The notes beneath the pieces are model-generated. The model did no database searches. It was not told the origin of the DNA and saw nothing but the letters and a program-made list of their open reading frames with translations. Shown here piece after piece: positions 55,855 to 63,857 of a stretch of DNA of 64,000 nt. A program made the position numbers and the translations under genes. How positions within the stretch are numbered: position 1 is the first letter of the stretch; every line of letters starts with the position of its first letter. The stretch is from a virus: IMG/VR virus record IMGVR_UViG_3300035034_000461, positions 1 through 64,000 of that record; one strand, written 5' to 3'.

Positions 55855-56115
55855 ATGACCACTGAAATTGAAGCATATCAAGATATTAAGAACCGCCGCA
55901 GATCCATTACAGCGCGCAACGCCGGCTTGCGTATGGCAGGAAAAGCAGATCAGCAAAGTGCTTTGCCAGATCTTCCTGCCAAGCCTATGAAGTATCTGTT
56001 GACTGATTCAGAGGGCGGTTACTTCGGCATGGAATATGACAAAGAGACGGCTCATGAGTATGCCGAAGAGCGTGGTTATCTTGTCATAGCTTTGCCTTTC
56101 GATAAAGCTATGTAA
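55855..56115 (+). CDS. Hypothetical protein, 86 aa
   Basis: 'MTTEIEAYQDIKNRRRSITA' and 'MEYDKETAHEYAEERGYLVI'. Last gene driven by the repeated promoter element; followed by the strong terminator. Confidence 0.65.
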   Translation: MTTEIEAYQDIKNRRRSITARNAGLRMAGKADQQSALPDLPAKPMKYLLTDSEGGYFGMEYDKETAHEYAEERGYLVIALPFDKAM

Positions 56116-56126
56116 ATTCTTTATAT

Positions 56127-56166
56127 AAAAACCACATCTTTCCTATTAGGAAAGATGTGGTTTTTT
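56127..56166 (+). terminator. Strong intrinsic terminator, usable on both strands
   Basis: A 17-bp stem (56127-56143 with 56149-56165) of the type AAAACCACATCTTTCC/GGAAAGATGTGG, loop TATTA, followed by TTTTTT and preceded by AAAAA. It closes the plus-strand gene block and can also stop minus-strand transcription coming from 57.7 kb. Confidence 0.9.
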
Positions 56167-56169
56167 GTT

Positions 56170-56585
56170 GTTAGGTATATATATATATATATATATACAT
56201 AGGGGGAGACATACAATATACTGTTAGGCATACATATGTATGTATATACATATGGGGGGTGGAGTTAGGTATTGCTTATACATATGCCGGGGGTGGAGTT
56301 AGGTATTGCTTATATGTATGCCGGGGGGAGATATGCCTTCGATGCCATGGTATATATATGCATATATATGTATATACATACATATGGGGGGGTGGAGTTA
56401 GGTATTGCTTATATATAGGGGAGGGGGGAGGTATGCCTTTGATGCCATGGCAAAAATTTTTTTGGTAAATTCCCGATAAATTCCAATTGGCAAAAATTTT
56501 TTTGCCGAAATTTTTACAGATTTTACCCCAAATTTTTATATAAATCTTTACCTCTATACATATCTATATTTTTGGAGTTCATTGG
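56170..56585. repeat. AT-rich repeat tract between convergent gene blocks
   Basis: Contains a TA dinucleotide run (about 12 units from 56176), three copies of GGGTGGAGTTAGGTATTGCT (about 56258, 56292 and 56391), two copies of TATGCCTT(C/T)GATGCCATGG, and CAAAAATTTTTTTG palindrome-like boxes near 56451 and 56493. No plausible gene. A replication origin, packaging or recombination site is possible but unproven. Confidence 0.55.
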
Positions 56586-56825
56586 TTATTTGGAGATGTC
56601 TCGATCAAGATCGGACTGATGCCAGTTGAGGGATAGCAGGGCAAACTCAAGAGCCTCTAGTGCGACCCTCTTAGCCCCCGAGTTGGATCTAGCCCCTTTG
56701 ATCGTAATAGTGTTGCCCGATGGTGTATGTTCTATTGTGACCGCTGGCAACTGAACTCCTACGTGCTGCCCACCAAATGGTCTTGCATTCGGAGTTGAGA
56801 TTATAAGTTGAGATTCGTGTATCAT
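56586..56825 (-). CDS. Release-factor-like GGQ protein, 79 aa
   Basis: 'RPFGGQHVGVQLPAVTIEHT' followed by 'PSG' and 'GARSNSGAKRVALEALEFAL' follow the order of the catalytic domain of class I release factors and ArfB (GGQ, then a.r.tH.ptG, then rSq.kN...A...L). GGQ is at residues 18-20. The codon-recognition domain is missing, so peptidyl-tRNA hydrolysis on stalled ribosomes would be a fitting role. A C-terminal basic tail as in ArfB is not obvious. Confidence 0.6.
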   Translation of the reverse strand: MIHESQLIISTPNARPFGGQHVGVQLPAVTIEHTPSGNTITIKGARSNSGAKRVALEALEFALLSLNWHQSDLDRDISK

Positions 56826-57328
56826 TTATCAATAAGTTCGATGTAAAAGTAATGGTTTATACCGATAGTATTTCCACTTGTCCCATCATATGTCCAATAC
56901 CAATCGTCCTTTTTCGCCAAGCCATAAATCATATTACTTCTCCGATAAGCAAATCCTCTTCCCACCCATTTCTTGCCATCTGGGGCTTCGGGTAGGGATG
57001 GCCACCCCTCGGGAATTGGGATACCATTATCTTCGGGTAGCGTTGGGGGAAGAGTGGTCAAGATTTCTCGGACACGCACTACTTTCCACGAATCCCCCTT
57101 CTCAGGAGGACGATCATACTTATGATGTTCACCAACTACAATACCTTCTTTAAACGATGAATTCCCTTTGGTGCTAACAATGACATCCCACTCCCTTGAC
57201 TCCACAGGGATTTCTACGAGGTCTTCCAGTGCAGCGGCATAGTAATCTCTTCCATTCAATATCAAGGACTTCCCGTTATGTTCCCCGACGATTTCGACAG
57301 GCTTTCCATTATGTGTGTATTTTTTCAT
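56822..57328 (-). CDS. Hypothetical protein, 168 aa
   Basis: 'VEIVGEHNGKSLILNGRDYY' and 'APDGKKWVGRGFAYRRSNMI' with 'WYWTYDGTSG'. Beta-rich. The middle resembles parts of the protein at 7885 ('GKKYIDRGWGWRCDR'), so the two may share a domain. ATGA overlap with the GGQ gene. Confidence 0.7.
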   Translation of the reverse strand: MKKYTHNGKPVEIVGEHNGKSLILNGRDYYAAALEDLVEIPVESREWDVIVSTKGNSSFKEGIVVGEHHKYDRPPEKGDSWKVVRVREILTTLPPTLPEDNGIPIPEGWPSLPEAPDGKKWVGRGFAYRRSNMIYGLAKKDDWYWTYDGTSGNTIGINHYFYIELIDK

Positions 57329-57342
57329 AATTTATTATATAT

Positions 57343-57678
57343 CTATTTTGAGATTATTGTTCCGATGGGTTGCCATGTAGAAGCATGGTAAGTCGTTGGA
57401 TCGGACGCTTCTTGTGACAGGCGTTCCGCCTTTTTATTTGGGTAATTTTCGGAATTCTTATAATTCTCATATTCTATACCACTTAGTTCCGAATCATAAC
57501 ACTCAACTTCCCATGACCTTCTTTTTGGCTTTACCCCTATATATCCGCCGTCAATATATGTAATAGTCCCCCATTGTTTATATGATAATTTTACAGTAAG
57601 ATGATCATCATGTTGTAATCTCCTTGGTTGTAGTAATGTTATGGGTGTCATTATTTCAACCCTATCTCCCTCTTTCAT
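57343..57678 (-). CDS. Hypothetical protein, 111 aa
   Basis: 'KEGDRVEIMTPITLLQPRRL' and 'WGTITYIDGGYIGVKPKRRS' suggest an SH3- or KOW-like barrel. The ATG at 57678 coincides with the expected transcription start of the minus-strand half of the palindromic promoter, so its mRNA would be leaderless too. Confidence 0.65.
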   Translation of the reverse strand: MKEGDRVEIMTPITLLQPRRLQHDDHLTVKLSYKQWGTITYIDGGYIGVKPKRRSWEVECYDSELSGIEYENYKNSENYPNKKAERLSQEASDPTTYHASTWQPIGTIISK

Positions 57679-57716
57679 AAGTTGACTTTACCACGACAAT
57701 ATGATAAAGTCAACTT
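57679..57716. promoter_or_regulatory. Palindromic divergent promoter or operator
   Basis: AAGTTGACTTTA (57679-57690) and TAAAGTCAACTT (57705-57716) are perfect inverted repeats. On both strands this gives TTGACT, a 17-nt spacer and TAAAGT, i.e. a symmetric sigma-70-type promoter pair for the genes at 57678 (minus) and 57727 (plus). The same symmetry would suit a dimeric repressor. Confidence 0.65.
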
Positions 57717-57726
57717 AAATAAGAAA

Positions 57727-59238
57727 ATGCAGCACTTCAAGATGTTTTATGAAAATATGGAAGATAACTTTTCCGGTAAGTGGGAGGATGCTTTGCGCTC
57801 TTCTGAGGAGCTTTCCGTAGCAGTTGATCTCATGGGTAATATGAAGTCCAAGATCTCGGGAGAGATTTATATAGTGGGGGGAGTTCCCCGCGATCTTTTG
57901 ATGGGAGGAGAGATTGATGATGTGGATCTGGCAACCAACATGCCCTTTGAAGAGATTGCCAAACATTTCAAAATTGCCAATATATCTAAGAACGATTCCC
58001 AACCTGTGTATGCAATCAAGTGGAAAGATTACACTTACGATCTTGCCAAGTTCCGTGAGGATTCCGGTGATCTAGGAAGGCAGAATAATGTTTCAAAAGA
58101 AACGGACTCCTTTGAATCGGATACATCCAGAAGAGACATATCGATCAATGCTTTTGGTATGGATGAAAATGGAACTCTTGTGGATTACCAAGGAGGTATT
58201 CAGGATTTGGAAAATAAGATCATCCGTGCTGTGGGAGATGCTAAACAGAGATTCAAGGAAGATGCCACTCGTATTCTTCGGGTGTTTCGGTTTGCTGCTA
58301 AGATGGACTTTGATATTGAGGAAAAAACCAAAGCTGCTGCCATCGAACTTAAAGATCTTCTCAGCGACCCCTCTGCGATCTCCATGGAATCCATATCCAA
58401 AGAGTTTTATAAATCAGCTAAGTCTGGAAGAACTCTTTCTAACTTTTTAAAGAAGCTTCAAGACACGGGAATCCTACATGACATTCTACCCGAGTTCACA
58501 AGCATGGAAGGATTTGACCACAATCCCGAACACCACCCCGAGGGGGATTCTCAAGTTCTGGGACATATATATGAATGTCTCAATGTATCTCCCTACAATG
58601 ATCCTGTGATAAATCTGGCAGTCCTTTTCCACGATTTCGGAAAGGCTACTACCCGTGGAACAAGCGATTCAGGACATTCCAATTATCATGGACATGAAGG
58701 GGCAGGGGTTCCTATTGTTGAAGATATTTTCAACCGTCTTCGATTCGCTGAATTATCGGCAAATGATAAGAAAAATATATTATTCGCGGTGGATCGTCAT
58801 ATGCTTATTCATAAGTTGGATGATCTTACCATGAAGACCCTAGTCAAGCTTATCCAAAATCCGGCGTGGGAAGTTGTCAAGGCTGTGGGGTATTGTGATG
58901 AAGCTTCGCGTGGATCGGGACATTTTGACGCAAAAGCATTTGAAGAGAAGATTCAAAGAGCGGAAGAGCGGGTTGCTAAAGTTGGGGGAAATGATCCCAA
59001 TGCTGGTAGAGAAGTTATCAAAAAATACGTGGATGGTAACAAACTCATGCAGTGGTTCCCCGCCCTTAAAACCGATAAGAGTAAGTTCAAGGATATTATG
59101 TCTGGAATGCAGGAGTATATTATGAACTCTCTGGAACAAGGAACGGAACCCAACGAAGAAGAGCTTAAAAATATCGGCAATGGGATTTTATCAGAATCGC
59201 GGTTTGATATTTTATATAGACGAATCCTTTCTAAATAA
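57727..59238 (+). CDS. cca: CCA-adding tRNA nucleotidyltransferase with HD domain
   Basis: 503 residues. 'IYIVGGVPRDLLMGGEIDDV' followed by D gives the GG..RD...G...DxD active site (Asp65, Asp67). 'YQGGIQDLENKIIRAVGDAK' and 'EDATRILRVFRFAAKM' are the class II CCA/poly(A) polymerase blocks. The C-terminal part has an HD motif ('LAVLFHDFGKA'). It repairs or adds 3'-CCA on tRNAs. ATG 57727 is taken because the TTG at 57682 lies in the promoter. Confidence 0.93.
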   Translation: MQHFKMFYENMEDNFSGKWEDALRSSEELSVAVDLMGNMKSKISGEIYIVGGVPRDLLMGGEIDDVDLATNMPFEEIAKHFKIANISKNDSQPVYAIKWKDYTYDLAKFREDSGDLGRQNNVSKETDSFESDTSRRDISINAFGMDENGTLVDYQGGIQDLENKIIRAVGDAKQRFKEDATRILRVFRFAAKMDFDIEEKTKAAAIELKDLLSDPSAISMESISKEFYKSAKSGRTLSNFLKKLQDTGILHDILPEFTSMEGFDHNPEHHPEGDSQVLGHIYECLNVSPYNDPVINLAVLFHDFGKATTRGTSDSGHSNYHGHEGAGVPIVEDIFNRLRFAELSANDKKNILFAVDRHMLIHKLDDLTMKTLVKLIQNPAWEVVKAVGYCDEASRGSGHFDAKAFEEKIQRAEERVAKVGGNDPNAGREVIKKYVDGNKLMQWFPALKTDKSKFKDIMSGMQEYIMNSLEQGTEPNEEELKNIGNGILSESRFDILYRRILSK

Positions 59239-59242
59239 CACC

Positions 59243-61270
59243 ATGCACGAAAATCTTTCTCTTTTATATGAATCTATTCTGATCTCAGAAATGACCGAAA
59301 AGGTTGTGAATTACGTTCAAAAACATACAGAGGATCTACCATTTGATTCCATATTTGGAGACAAGTTGCGTATTATAATTCCCGTGAAAACATCATCCAT
59401 TGTTGGGGACATCTTGAATGATCTGAAGAAGATAAATGGGTTCTCATCAATTGATCCGATGAAAGGGGAAATCCTTCGGAAAATAAAAATTGATCCTAAG
59501 TATGGACAAGGGGAAGAGAAAATCCAAACGGTTAATATCGGAAAGGCTATTCAATCCCTTAAAATTGATCCTGAGAAGAAAAAGGAATATATGTCTTGGT
59601 ATGCCAAATATAAGGACTCCTTACCGCAGGAGATGAAGAAGACATCCGACCATTCCATTATTTTAACCCGCGCTCCCGTCGATGTTGTGCGTATGAGTGA
59701 TCACCGGAATATATCCTCATGTCATTCCCAAGGTGATAGTCACTTTCAATGCGCTGTCCAAGAAGCACTCACAGGAGGAGCGGTTGCATACTTGGTAAAT
59801 TCCGATACTTTAGAATCATATATCGATAGCGACGATTTCCAAATGGATGATCTCTTTGATGATAGAGAAAGGGGTAGGAGAGGCTTGGAACCACCCGTGG
59901 CTAGGTTGAGGATTCGTAGATATATTATAGACGGGGTGGAATATGCACTACCAGAAAAACAAATATATGGAAATTTAAAAATCCCCGGATTCTTCAAGTC
60001 TGTCAGAGACTTTCTGGATGGAAAGCAGGATCTAGGCTCAATCGATTTTAATGAAAAAGATATTGAAATTAGAGGAGGTTCATATGAAGATAATGATTCT
60101 CAATATCTCATAAACGCTTACTTCGGCAGAGATTCAGAACGGGGGGATAATCTGGGGGATATTGATATGGTCGATCAATATGAAGAGGATGATCGTGACA
60201 TCGATGGGATATATGGATGGGAAGAAGAGATGCATGAGCTTGTAAGTAATTATGAAAGCAGATTAAACTATGCCTCCGTCGGGGCTGATTACGATAATCA
60301 TCCTGATGGTGGTGGTGCATATGTAATGGCATGGGGGGAGATAACCTTCGATATGTCAGGACACGATCTTCCAGAAGACATTGAGGAATTGGAACAAGCT
60401 GAGGCTTATGATATTTATAGGGTTAAAAAATATGATAATGGTGTTATGTGGTGGTCTTCTTTTATATCGTCAGTGGATAGTGATTTAACCTCCTTGGGGG
60501 ATGCAGAATATACTATAAATTTCAATGATCAATATCAACTTACCTTTTTATATAAAGAAGTTTTATACGATGAAGATTCTTTGGATACTTTTTTCAATAA
60601 TATAAGATATCTAGATATTTCTTATCAGAAATATGAAGATGATATATACCAATCCATGTTACAATCTCTTCCCGATATGGAAGAGGTTGAGGAAGACGGC
60701 ATCGAACTGGAAGAGGTTGAGGAAGACGGCATCGAACTGGAAAAATTTGATATTGAAGTCGGTTATTCTGCCAGTAAAGCAGAATGCAACATTACGTGTT
60801 ATACGAAGTCGGAAGATTACGATTTTATGAGAGATTTAGAAAAACATTTCAAATCAATCCCTCCTTATTATGTAAATCGATGTTTTCATAAATTTGTATC
60901 TGATATACATAAACCTATTCAAAAATCAGGAGAACAGATGGAATTCAAAAAATTCTTTGAGTCATTTAATAATTCCTTCGATTTAAATGAATATGTGAGG
61001 AGCTTTACCTTATTAAATATAGATTTGAGAGCGGGTTACTTCACGGTAAAGTTGGAAGTGGTATCACGGTCAAATGATAAGATGTTCATGGAAATATTAC
61101 AATCCATGGAAGGTAATTTCAAATACGTTGAACTCTTTATATTTTATATAATCATGTCCAAATTTTGGGGAGATGTGGATATGAAATCAACATACTCCGA
61201 TCTTCATAATCAAATGTCACCAGATATGCTAAAGCTTCAAAGGATATTCCTAAAATATAGAAAGTTTTAA
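59243..61270 (+). CDS. Conserved large phage protein, 675 aa
   Basis: 'VVRMSDHRNISSCHSQGDSH' then 'FQCAVQEALTGGAVAYLV' is a motif recurring in large phage proteins of unknown function; Cys/His spacing suggests a metal or catalytic thiol. Long acidic middle, with a 10-residue duplication (see repeat entry). The start at 59243 follows the cca stop by 4 nt. Its 3' end overlaps the convergent minus-strand gene by 21 nt. Confidence 0.7.
   Translation: MHENLSLLYESILISEMTEKVVNYVQKHTEDLPFDSIFGDKLRIIIPVKTSSIVGDILNDLKKINGFSSIDPMKGEILRKIKIDPKYGQGEEKIQTVNIGKAIQSLKIDPEKKKEYMSWYAKYKDSLPQEMKKTSDHSIILTRAPVDVVRMSDHRNISSCHSQGDSHFQCAVQEALTGGAVAYLVNSDTLESYIDSDDFQMDDLFDDRERGRRGLEPPVARLRIRRYIIDGVEYALPEKQIYGNLKIPGFFKSVRDFLDGKQDLGSIDFNEKDIEIRGGSYEDNDSQYLINAYFGRDSERGDNLGDIDMVDQYEEDDRDIDGIYGWEEEMHELVSNYESRLNYASVGADYDNHPDGGGAYVMAWGEITFDMSGHDLPEDIEELEQAEAYDIYRVKKYDNGVMWWSSFISSVDSDLTSLGDAEYTINFNDQYQLTFLYKEVLYDEDSLDTFFNNIRYLDISYQKYEDDIYQSMLQSLPDMEEVEEDGIELEEVEEDGIELEKFDIEVGYSASKAECNITCYTKSEDYDFMRDLEKHFKSIPPYYVNRCFHKFVSDIHKPIQKSGEQMEFKKFFESFNNSFDLNEYVRSFTLLNIDLRAGYFTVKLEVVSRSNDKMFMEILQSMEGNFKYVELFIFYIIMSKFWGDVDMKSTYSDLHNQMSPDMLKLQRIFLKYRKF
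60680..60739 (+). repeat. 30-bp exact in-frame tandem duplication
   Basis: 60680-60709 is repeated at 60710-60739, giving EEVEEDGIEL twice in the 675-residue protein. No base differs between copies, so it is recent. Confidence 0.95.
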
Positions 61271-61603
61271 CCATTCCCCGAATCTCAAATCAGTATCACA
61301 ATCCAGATATTTCTTATATCTTAATTGTGAACGAGTTAGCTTAGGAGGGTCGGGAGATTGTTCTTGAACTTCCCACATACCATCTTTCGTCACCATATAG
61401 TATTTCATATCACCATCCTTATCCCAAGATCTATCCCCACGGAACATCATCCCCATATCAACTAACTTTTCACAAATGATCCCATCTGGACTTTTTGGAT
61501 CAGTGTAGAAATTATTCCTATATTGATTACCTTGTCCATATTGATCAACTCCCAAAGAATGTTGGAGGATGTGTAACTCTTCTTTTGTCATTGATCTATT
61601 CAT
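61250..61603 (-). CDS. Conserved phage protein, 117 aa
   Basis: 'MTKEELHILQHSLGVDQYGQ' followed by 'GNQYRNNFYTDPKSPDGIIC' is typical of a small protein family found in many phages and prophages; function unknown. 'YKKYLDCDTDLRFGEWLK' closes it. Overlaps the previous minus gene by 8 nt. Confidence 0.85.
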   Translation of the reverse strand: MNRSMTKEELHILQHSLGVDQYGQGNQYRNNFYTDPKSPDGIICEKLVDMGMMFRGDRSWDKDGDMKYYMVTKDGMWEVQEQSPDPPKLTRSQLRYKKYLDCDTDLRFGEWLKLSIF

Positions 61604-61835
61604 AATTATTCTTCTTAAGATTTTCTATATATACAGGAGTTCCCATCCAAGCTTCTTTTAAAGCATCAGTCGTGTGATACGAAAAAAGATCCTTCAACAT
61701 ACAACACGCTTCAGGAATTCCATCTTTCAAAGAAAACCAAATTAGTTGAAGTGGTAGTGTTACTACAAATATAAGAAAGAGTAATATCACCATACCTTTA
61801 CGAATCCATCCATTTTCCATTTTACAAATTTTCAT
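61596..61835 (-). CDS. Single-span membrane protein, 79 aa
   Basis: 'MKICKMENGWIRKGMVILLF' leads into 'LIFVVTLPLQLIWFSL'. Start at 61835 is set by the gene upstream ending at 61838; a longer frame to 61865 overlaps it. Confidence 0.65.
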   Translation of the reverse strand: MKICKMENGWIRKGMVILLFLIFVVTLPLQLIWFSLKDGIPEACCMLKDLFSYHTTDALKEAWMGTPVYIENLKKNNYE

Positions 61836-61837
61836 AA

Positions 61838-62011
61838 TCACGCTCCAAACATTCCAACAATCCACTCATGGACATCATCATCCTCCAGTTCTCGATAATC
61901 AAATAAAGTGTCTTCAATCGCAATTAAAAAATTAGGATTGATGTGTTCATATTCTTCCTTCGATCTACGTCTGAGAACATTCATCATTTCGTCGTATATG
62001 GATTCTTTCAT
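61838..62011 (-). CDS. Small hypothetical protein, 57 aa
   Basis: 'MKESIYDEMMNVLRRRSKEE' and 'LEDDDVHEWIVGMFGA'. ATGA overlap with the upstream gene's stop (62008-62011) supports it, though it is short. Acidic, helical. Confidence 0.65.
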   Translation of the reverse strand: MKESIYDEMMNVLRRRSKEEYEHINPNFLIAIEDTLFDYRELEDDDVHEWIVGMFGA

Positions 62012-62265
62012 TTCTTCTCTTGAAAAATTATTGGTCGATCTTGGTCATGCTGCGATGCGAATTCAAAATCGTGTCCGTTAAGCATGAGGTGGTTGACCAT
62101 AGTTATCGCCAGTATTTTCATGGCAGATGCAGGAATATCTGAGATAGACAAATCTCCAATTTGGATTCCATACTCATCCCATTCAATATCTCGATCAGTA
62201 TATTCCCCCCCGTAAGTAGATATATAATGATCGAGTTCGATGTTGGTGTCTAATGATATGTTCAT
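62008..62265 (-). CDS. Hypothetical protein, 85 aa
   Basis: 'MNISLDTNIELDHYISTYGG' and 'ISDIPASAMKILAITMVNHL'. Not recognised. Part of the minus-strand operon 63857-61250. Confidence 0.65.
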   Translation of the reverse strand: MNISLDTNIELDHYISTYGGEYTDRDIEWDEYGIQIGDLSISDIPASAMKILAITMVNHLMLNGHDFEFASQHDQDRPIIFQEKK

Positions 62266-62282
62266 GGTAGTCTTTTGATGAT

Positions 62283-62681
62283 TTAAACGAGTCTATTGGA
62301 AATCATAATGGTTCCGTCAGATTTTTCTGCCATTTTCTTTATATGTCTAGCTTCTTTTAAAGAATCTGCGTATTTAAACCCCCAATCGTTTATATAATCA
62401 CGATACATCCAAATTGAATGTGACCTATTGAAGGTATGTGGATATTCCCCATTATTCAAATAGTCCCAAATAGAGTCATCTGACATTTTTTTAAACCTTT
62501 TTGGGATACACCACAACCACTTTTCTTCTTTCGCAGCAGCGATCAGAATAGCCTTACATTCTTCCGCCCTTTTTTTATAATCCTTCCTCGATACTTTGAC
62601 CTCTTCTTCATATTTTTCCACGGCTTGGATTACATCTCCACAATCCACCCACATCATTGCACCAATCATATTATCATTCAT
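62283..62681 (-). CDS. Hypothetical protein, 132 aa
   Basis: 'DVIQAVEKYEEEVKVSRKDY' helix, then 'WCIPKRFKKMSDDSIWDYLN'. Not recognised. Overlaps the 2H gene by 8 nt. Confidence 0.65.
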   Translation of the reverse strand: MNDNMIGAMMWVDCGDVIQAVEKYEEEVKVSRKDYKKRAEECKAILIAAAKEEKWLWCIPKRFKKMSDDSIWDYLNNGEYPHTFNRSHSIWMYRDYINDWGFKYADSLKEARHIKKMAEKSDGTIMISNRLV

Positions 62682-63216
62682 CGTTTAATTGTAGTCTAGT
62701 TTTTATCTCGTCGGGAGATGAATAGACAATCTCATTTGGAATCACTTCATACTCCAAACCTTTCATCTTCTCCACGTATTTTTTACCCATCCCTTTAACC
62801 AAATATCCAATCGTAACATGGGGGTGGTAATCTGGATAATCACTCTCGTATGGGAAATTATCCATGAGGCGTTCATTCATATCCTGAATGGTTTTTGAGT
62901 CATCCTTCACATCAAATTTGAGAACATCATACTTTTCATTTTCAAATAGAGAGGCATTCGCAAGTATGAGAGGTGGAACTTTGAAATCTTCCAATTCCCC
63001 CAAAACATCATACCCCTTAACATCAGGATCGAATCCATAGAGCAACGTGCAATGTGTTTCATCCTCCAATCCATAGTCATCATCCTCTATGTAAATATCT
63101 TCATCATCAATCATATCATGAATCTCCTGCATTTGAGGAAGATTGAAATACAACATTGCACATCCTTTAGATACGTTTGATCTTTCTAGGAAGAACTTTA
63201 AGAATTTTTTCATCAC
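62674..63216 (-). CDS. 2H phosphoesterase (LigT-like)
   Basis: 180 residues. Two HxT motifs, 'DETHCTLLYGF' and 'DYHPHVTIGYLV', about 80 residues apart, as in LigT/2H enzymes that act on 2',3'-cyclic phosphates or 2'-5' links. It would fit RNA-end processing with the kinase and ligase at 12-15 kb. Unlike the 25138 protein it shows no Acb1-type start. Confidence 0.85.
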   Translation of the reverse strand: MMKKFLKFFLERSNVSKGCAMLYFNLPQMQEIHDMIDDEDIYIEDDDYGLEDETHCTLLYGFDPDVKGYDVLGELEDFKVPPLILANASLFENEKYDVLKFDVKDDSKTIQDMNERLMDNFPYESDYPDYHPHVTIGYLVKGMGKKYVEKMKGLEYEVIPNEIVYSSPDEIKTRLQLNDE

Positions 63217-63244
63217 GTTATTTTAACACTACAATAGTAGAAAA

Positions 63245-63544
63245 TCAACCAAATAATCTCTCAATTTTTCTATCAATGTTTAACCATTTGATATAATTAT
63301 CACCATGGCAGGTTTCATTCTCTTTACAGAAACATGCAATGGTCTTATCTCTTAGATCTTCCACCGCTTCCTGTAGCTCCCGATTGCTGATCAAATATTC
63401 CCAATGTTTTTGAATTGCTTCCCTTTTTGTGGAAACTTTAAACGTGGCTAGAGTGTTATCCTTATATGAGAAAGGATTGCCGTATATACTCGGGCGGCAT
63501 ATACACACATCATGATTCTGTGATATATGAACTCTTTTCGTCAT
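63245..63544 (-). CDS. DUF4326 protein, 99 aa
   Basis: 'CRPSIYGNPFS' followed by 'LRDKTIACFCKENETCHGDN' is the DUF4326 signature (RPs.wGNPF ... L.gk.L.CwC.p..CHgd). Common in phages; function unknown, a Cys-based metal site is likely. Confidence 0.9.
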   Translation of the reverse strand: MTKRVHISQNHDVCICRPSIYGNPFSYKDNTLATFKVSTKREAIQKHWEYLISNRELQEAVEDLRDKTIACFCKENETCHGDNYIKWLNIDRKIERLFG

Positions 63545-63857
63545 CCCCTTTAAAATCTACAGTAATTGTCACATGTGCATCCCAATCTTTAATGGGGTGA
63601 GGATTACCCTTGATCGTTTTATGTAATTGTTCTAGCACTTGACGAGTGATTGCATTCTTTTTATTTTCCCCACAGATCTCATATACGATTGATTTAGCTT
63701 CTAAATCATCCAGATCAGAGTATTCATAATACTGGTGAAATTTATCCATCCTAGCACTTTTAAATTTTAGCGTGATGTATTGTTTACCGAAATAACCCTC
63801 CCATGGTTCTTTGGTAAATTTCCACCCCAACTTTTCATATTTTTCTTTATCAATCAT
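63510..63857 (-). CDS. Hypothetical protein, 115 aa
   Basis: 'WEGYFGKQYITLKFKSARMD' and 'DWDAHVTITVDFKGD', beta-rich. Overlaps DUF4326 by 35 nt and the next upstream frame by 4. Not recognised. Confidence 0.65.
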   Translation of the reverse strand: MIDKEKYEKLGWKFTKEPWEGYFGKQYITLKFKSARMDKFHQYYEYSDLDDLEAKSIVYEICGENKKNAITRQVLEQLHKTIKGNPHPIKDWDAHVTITVDFKGDDEKSSYITES

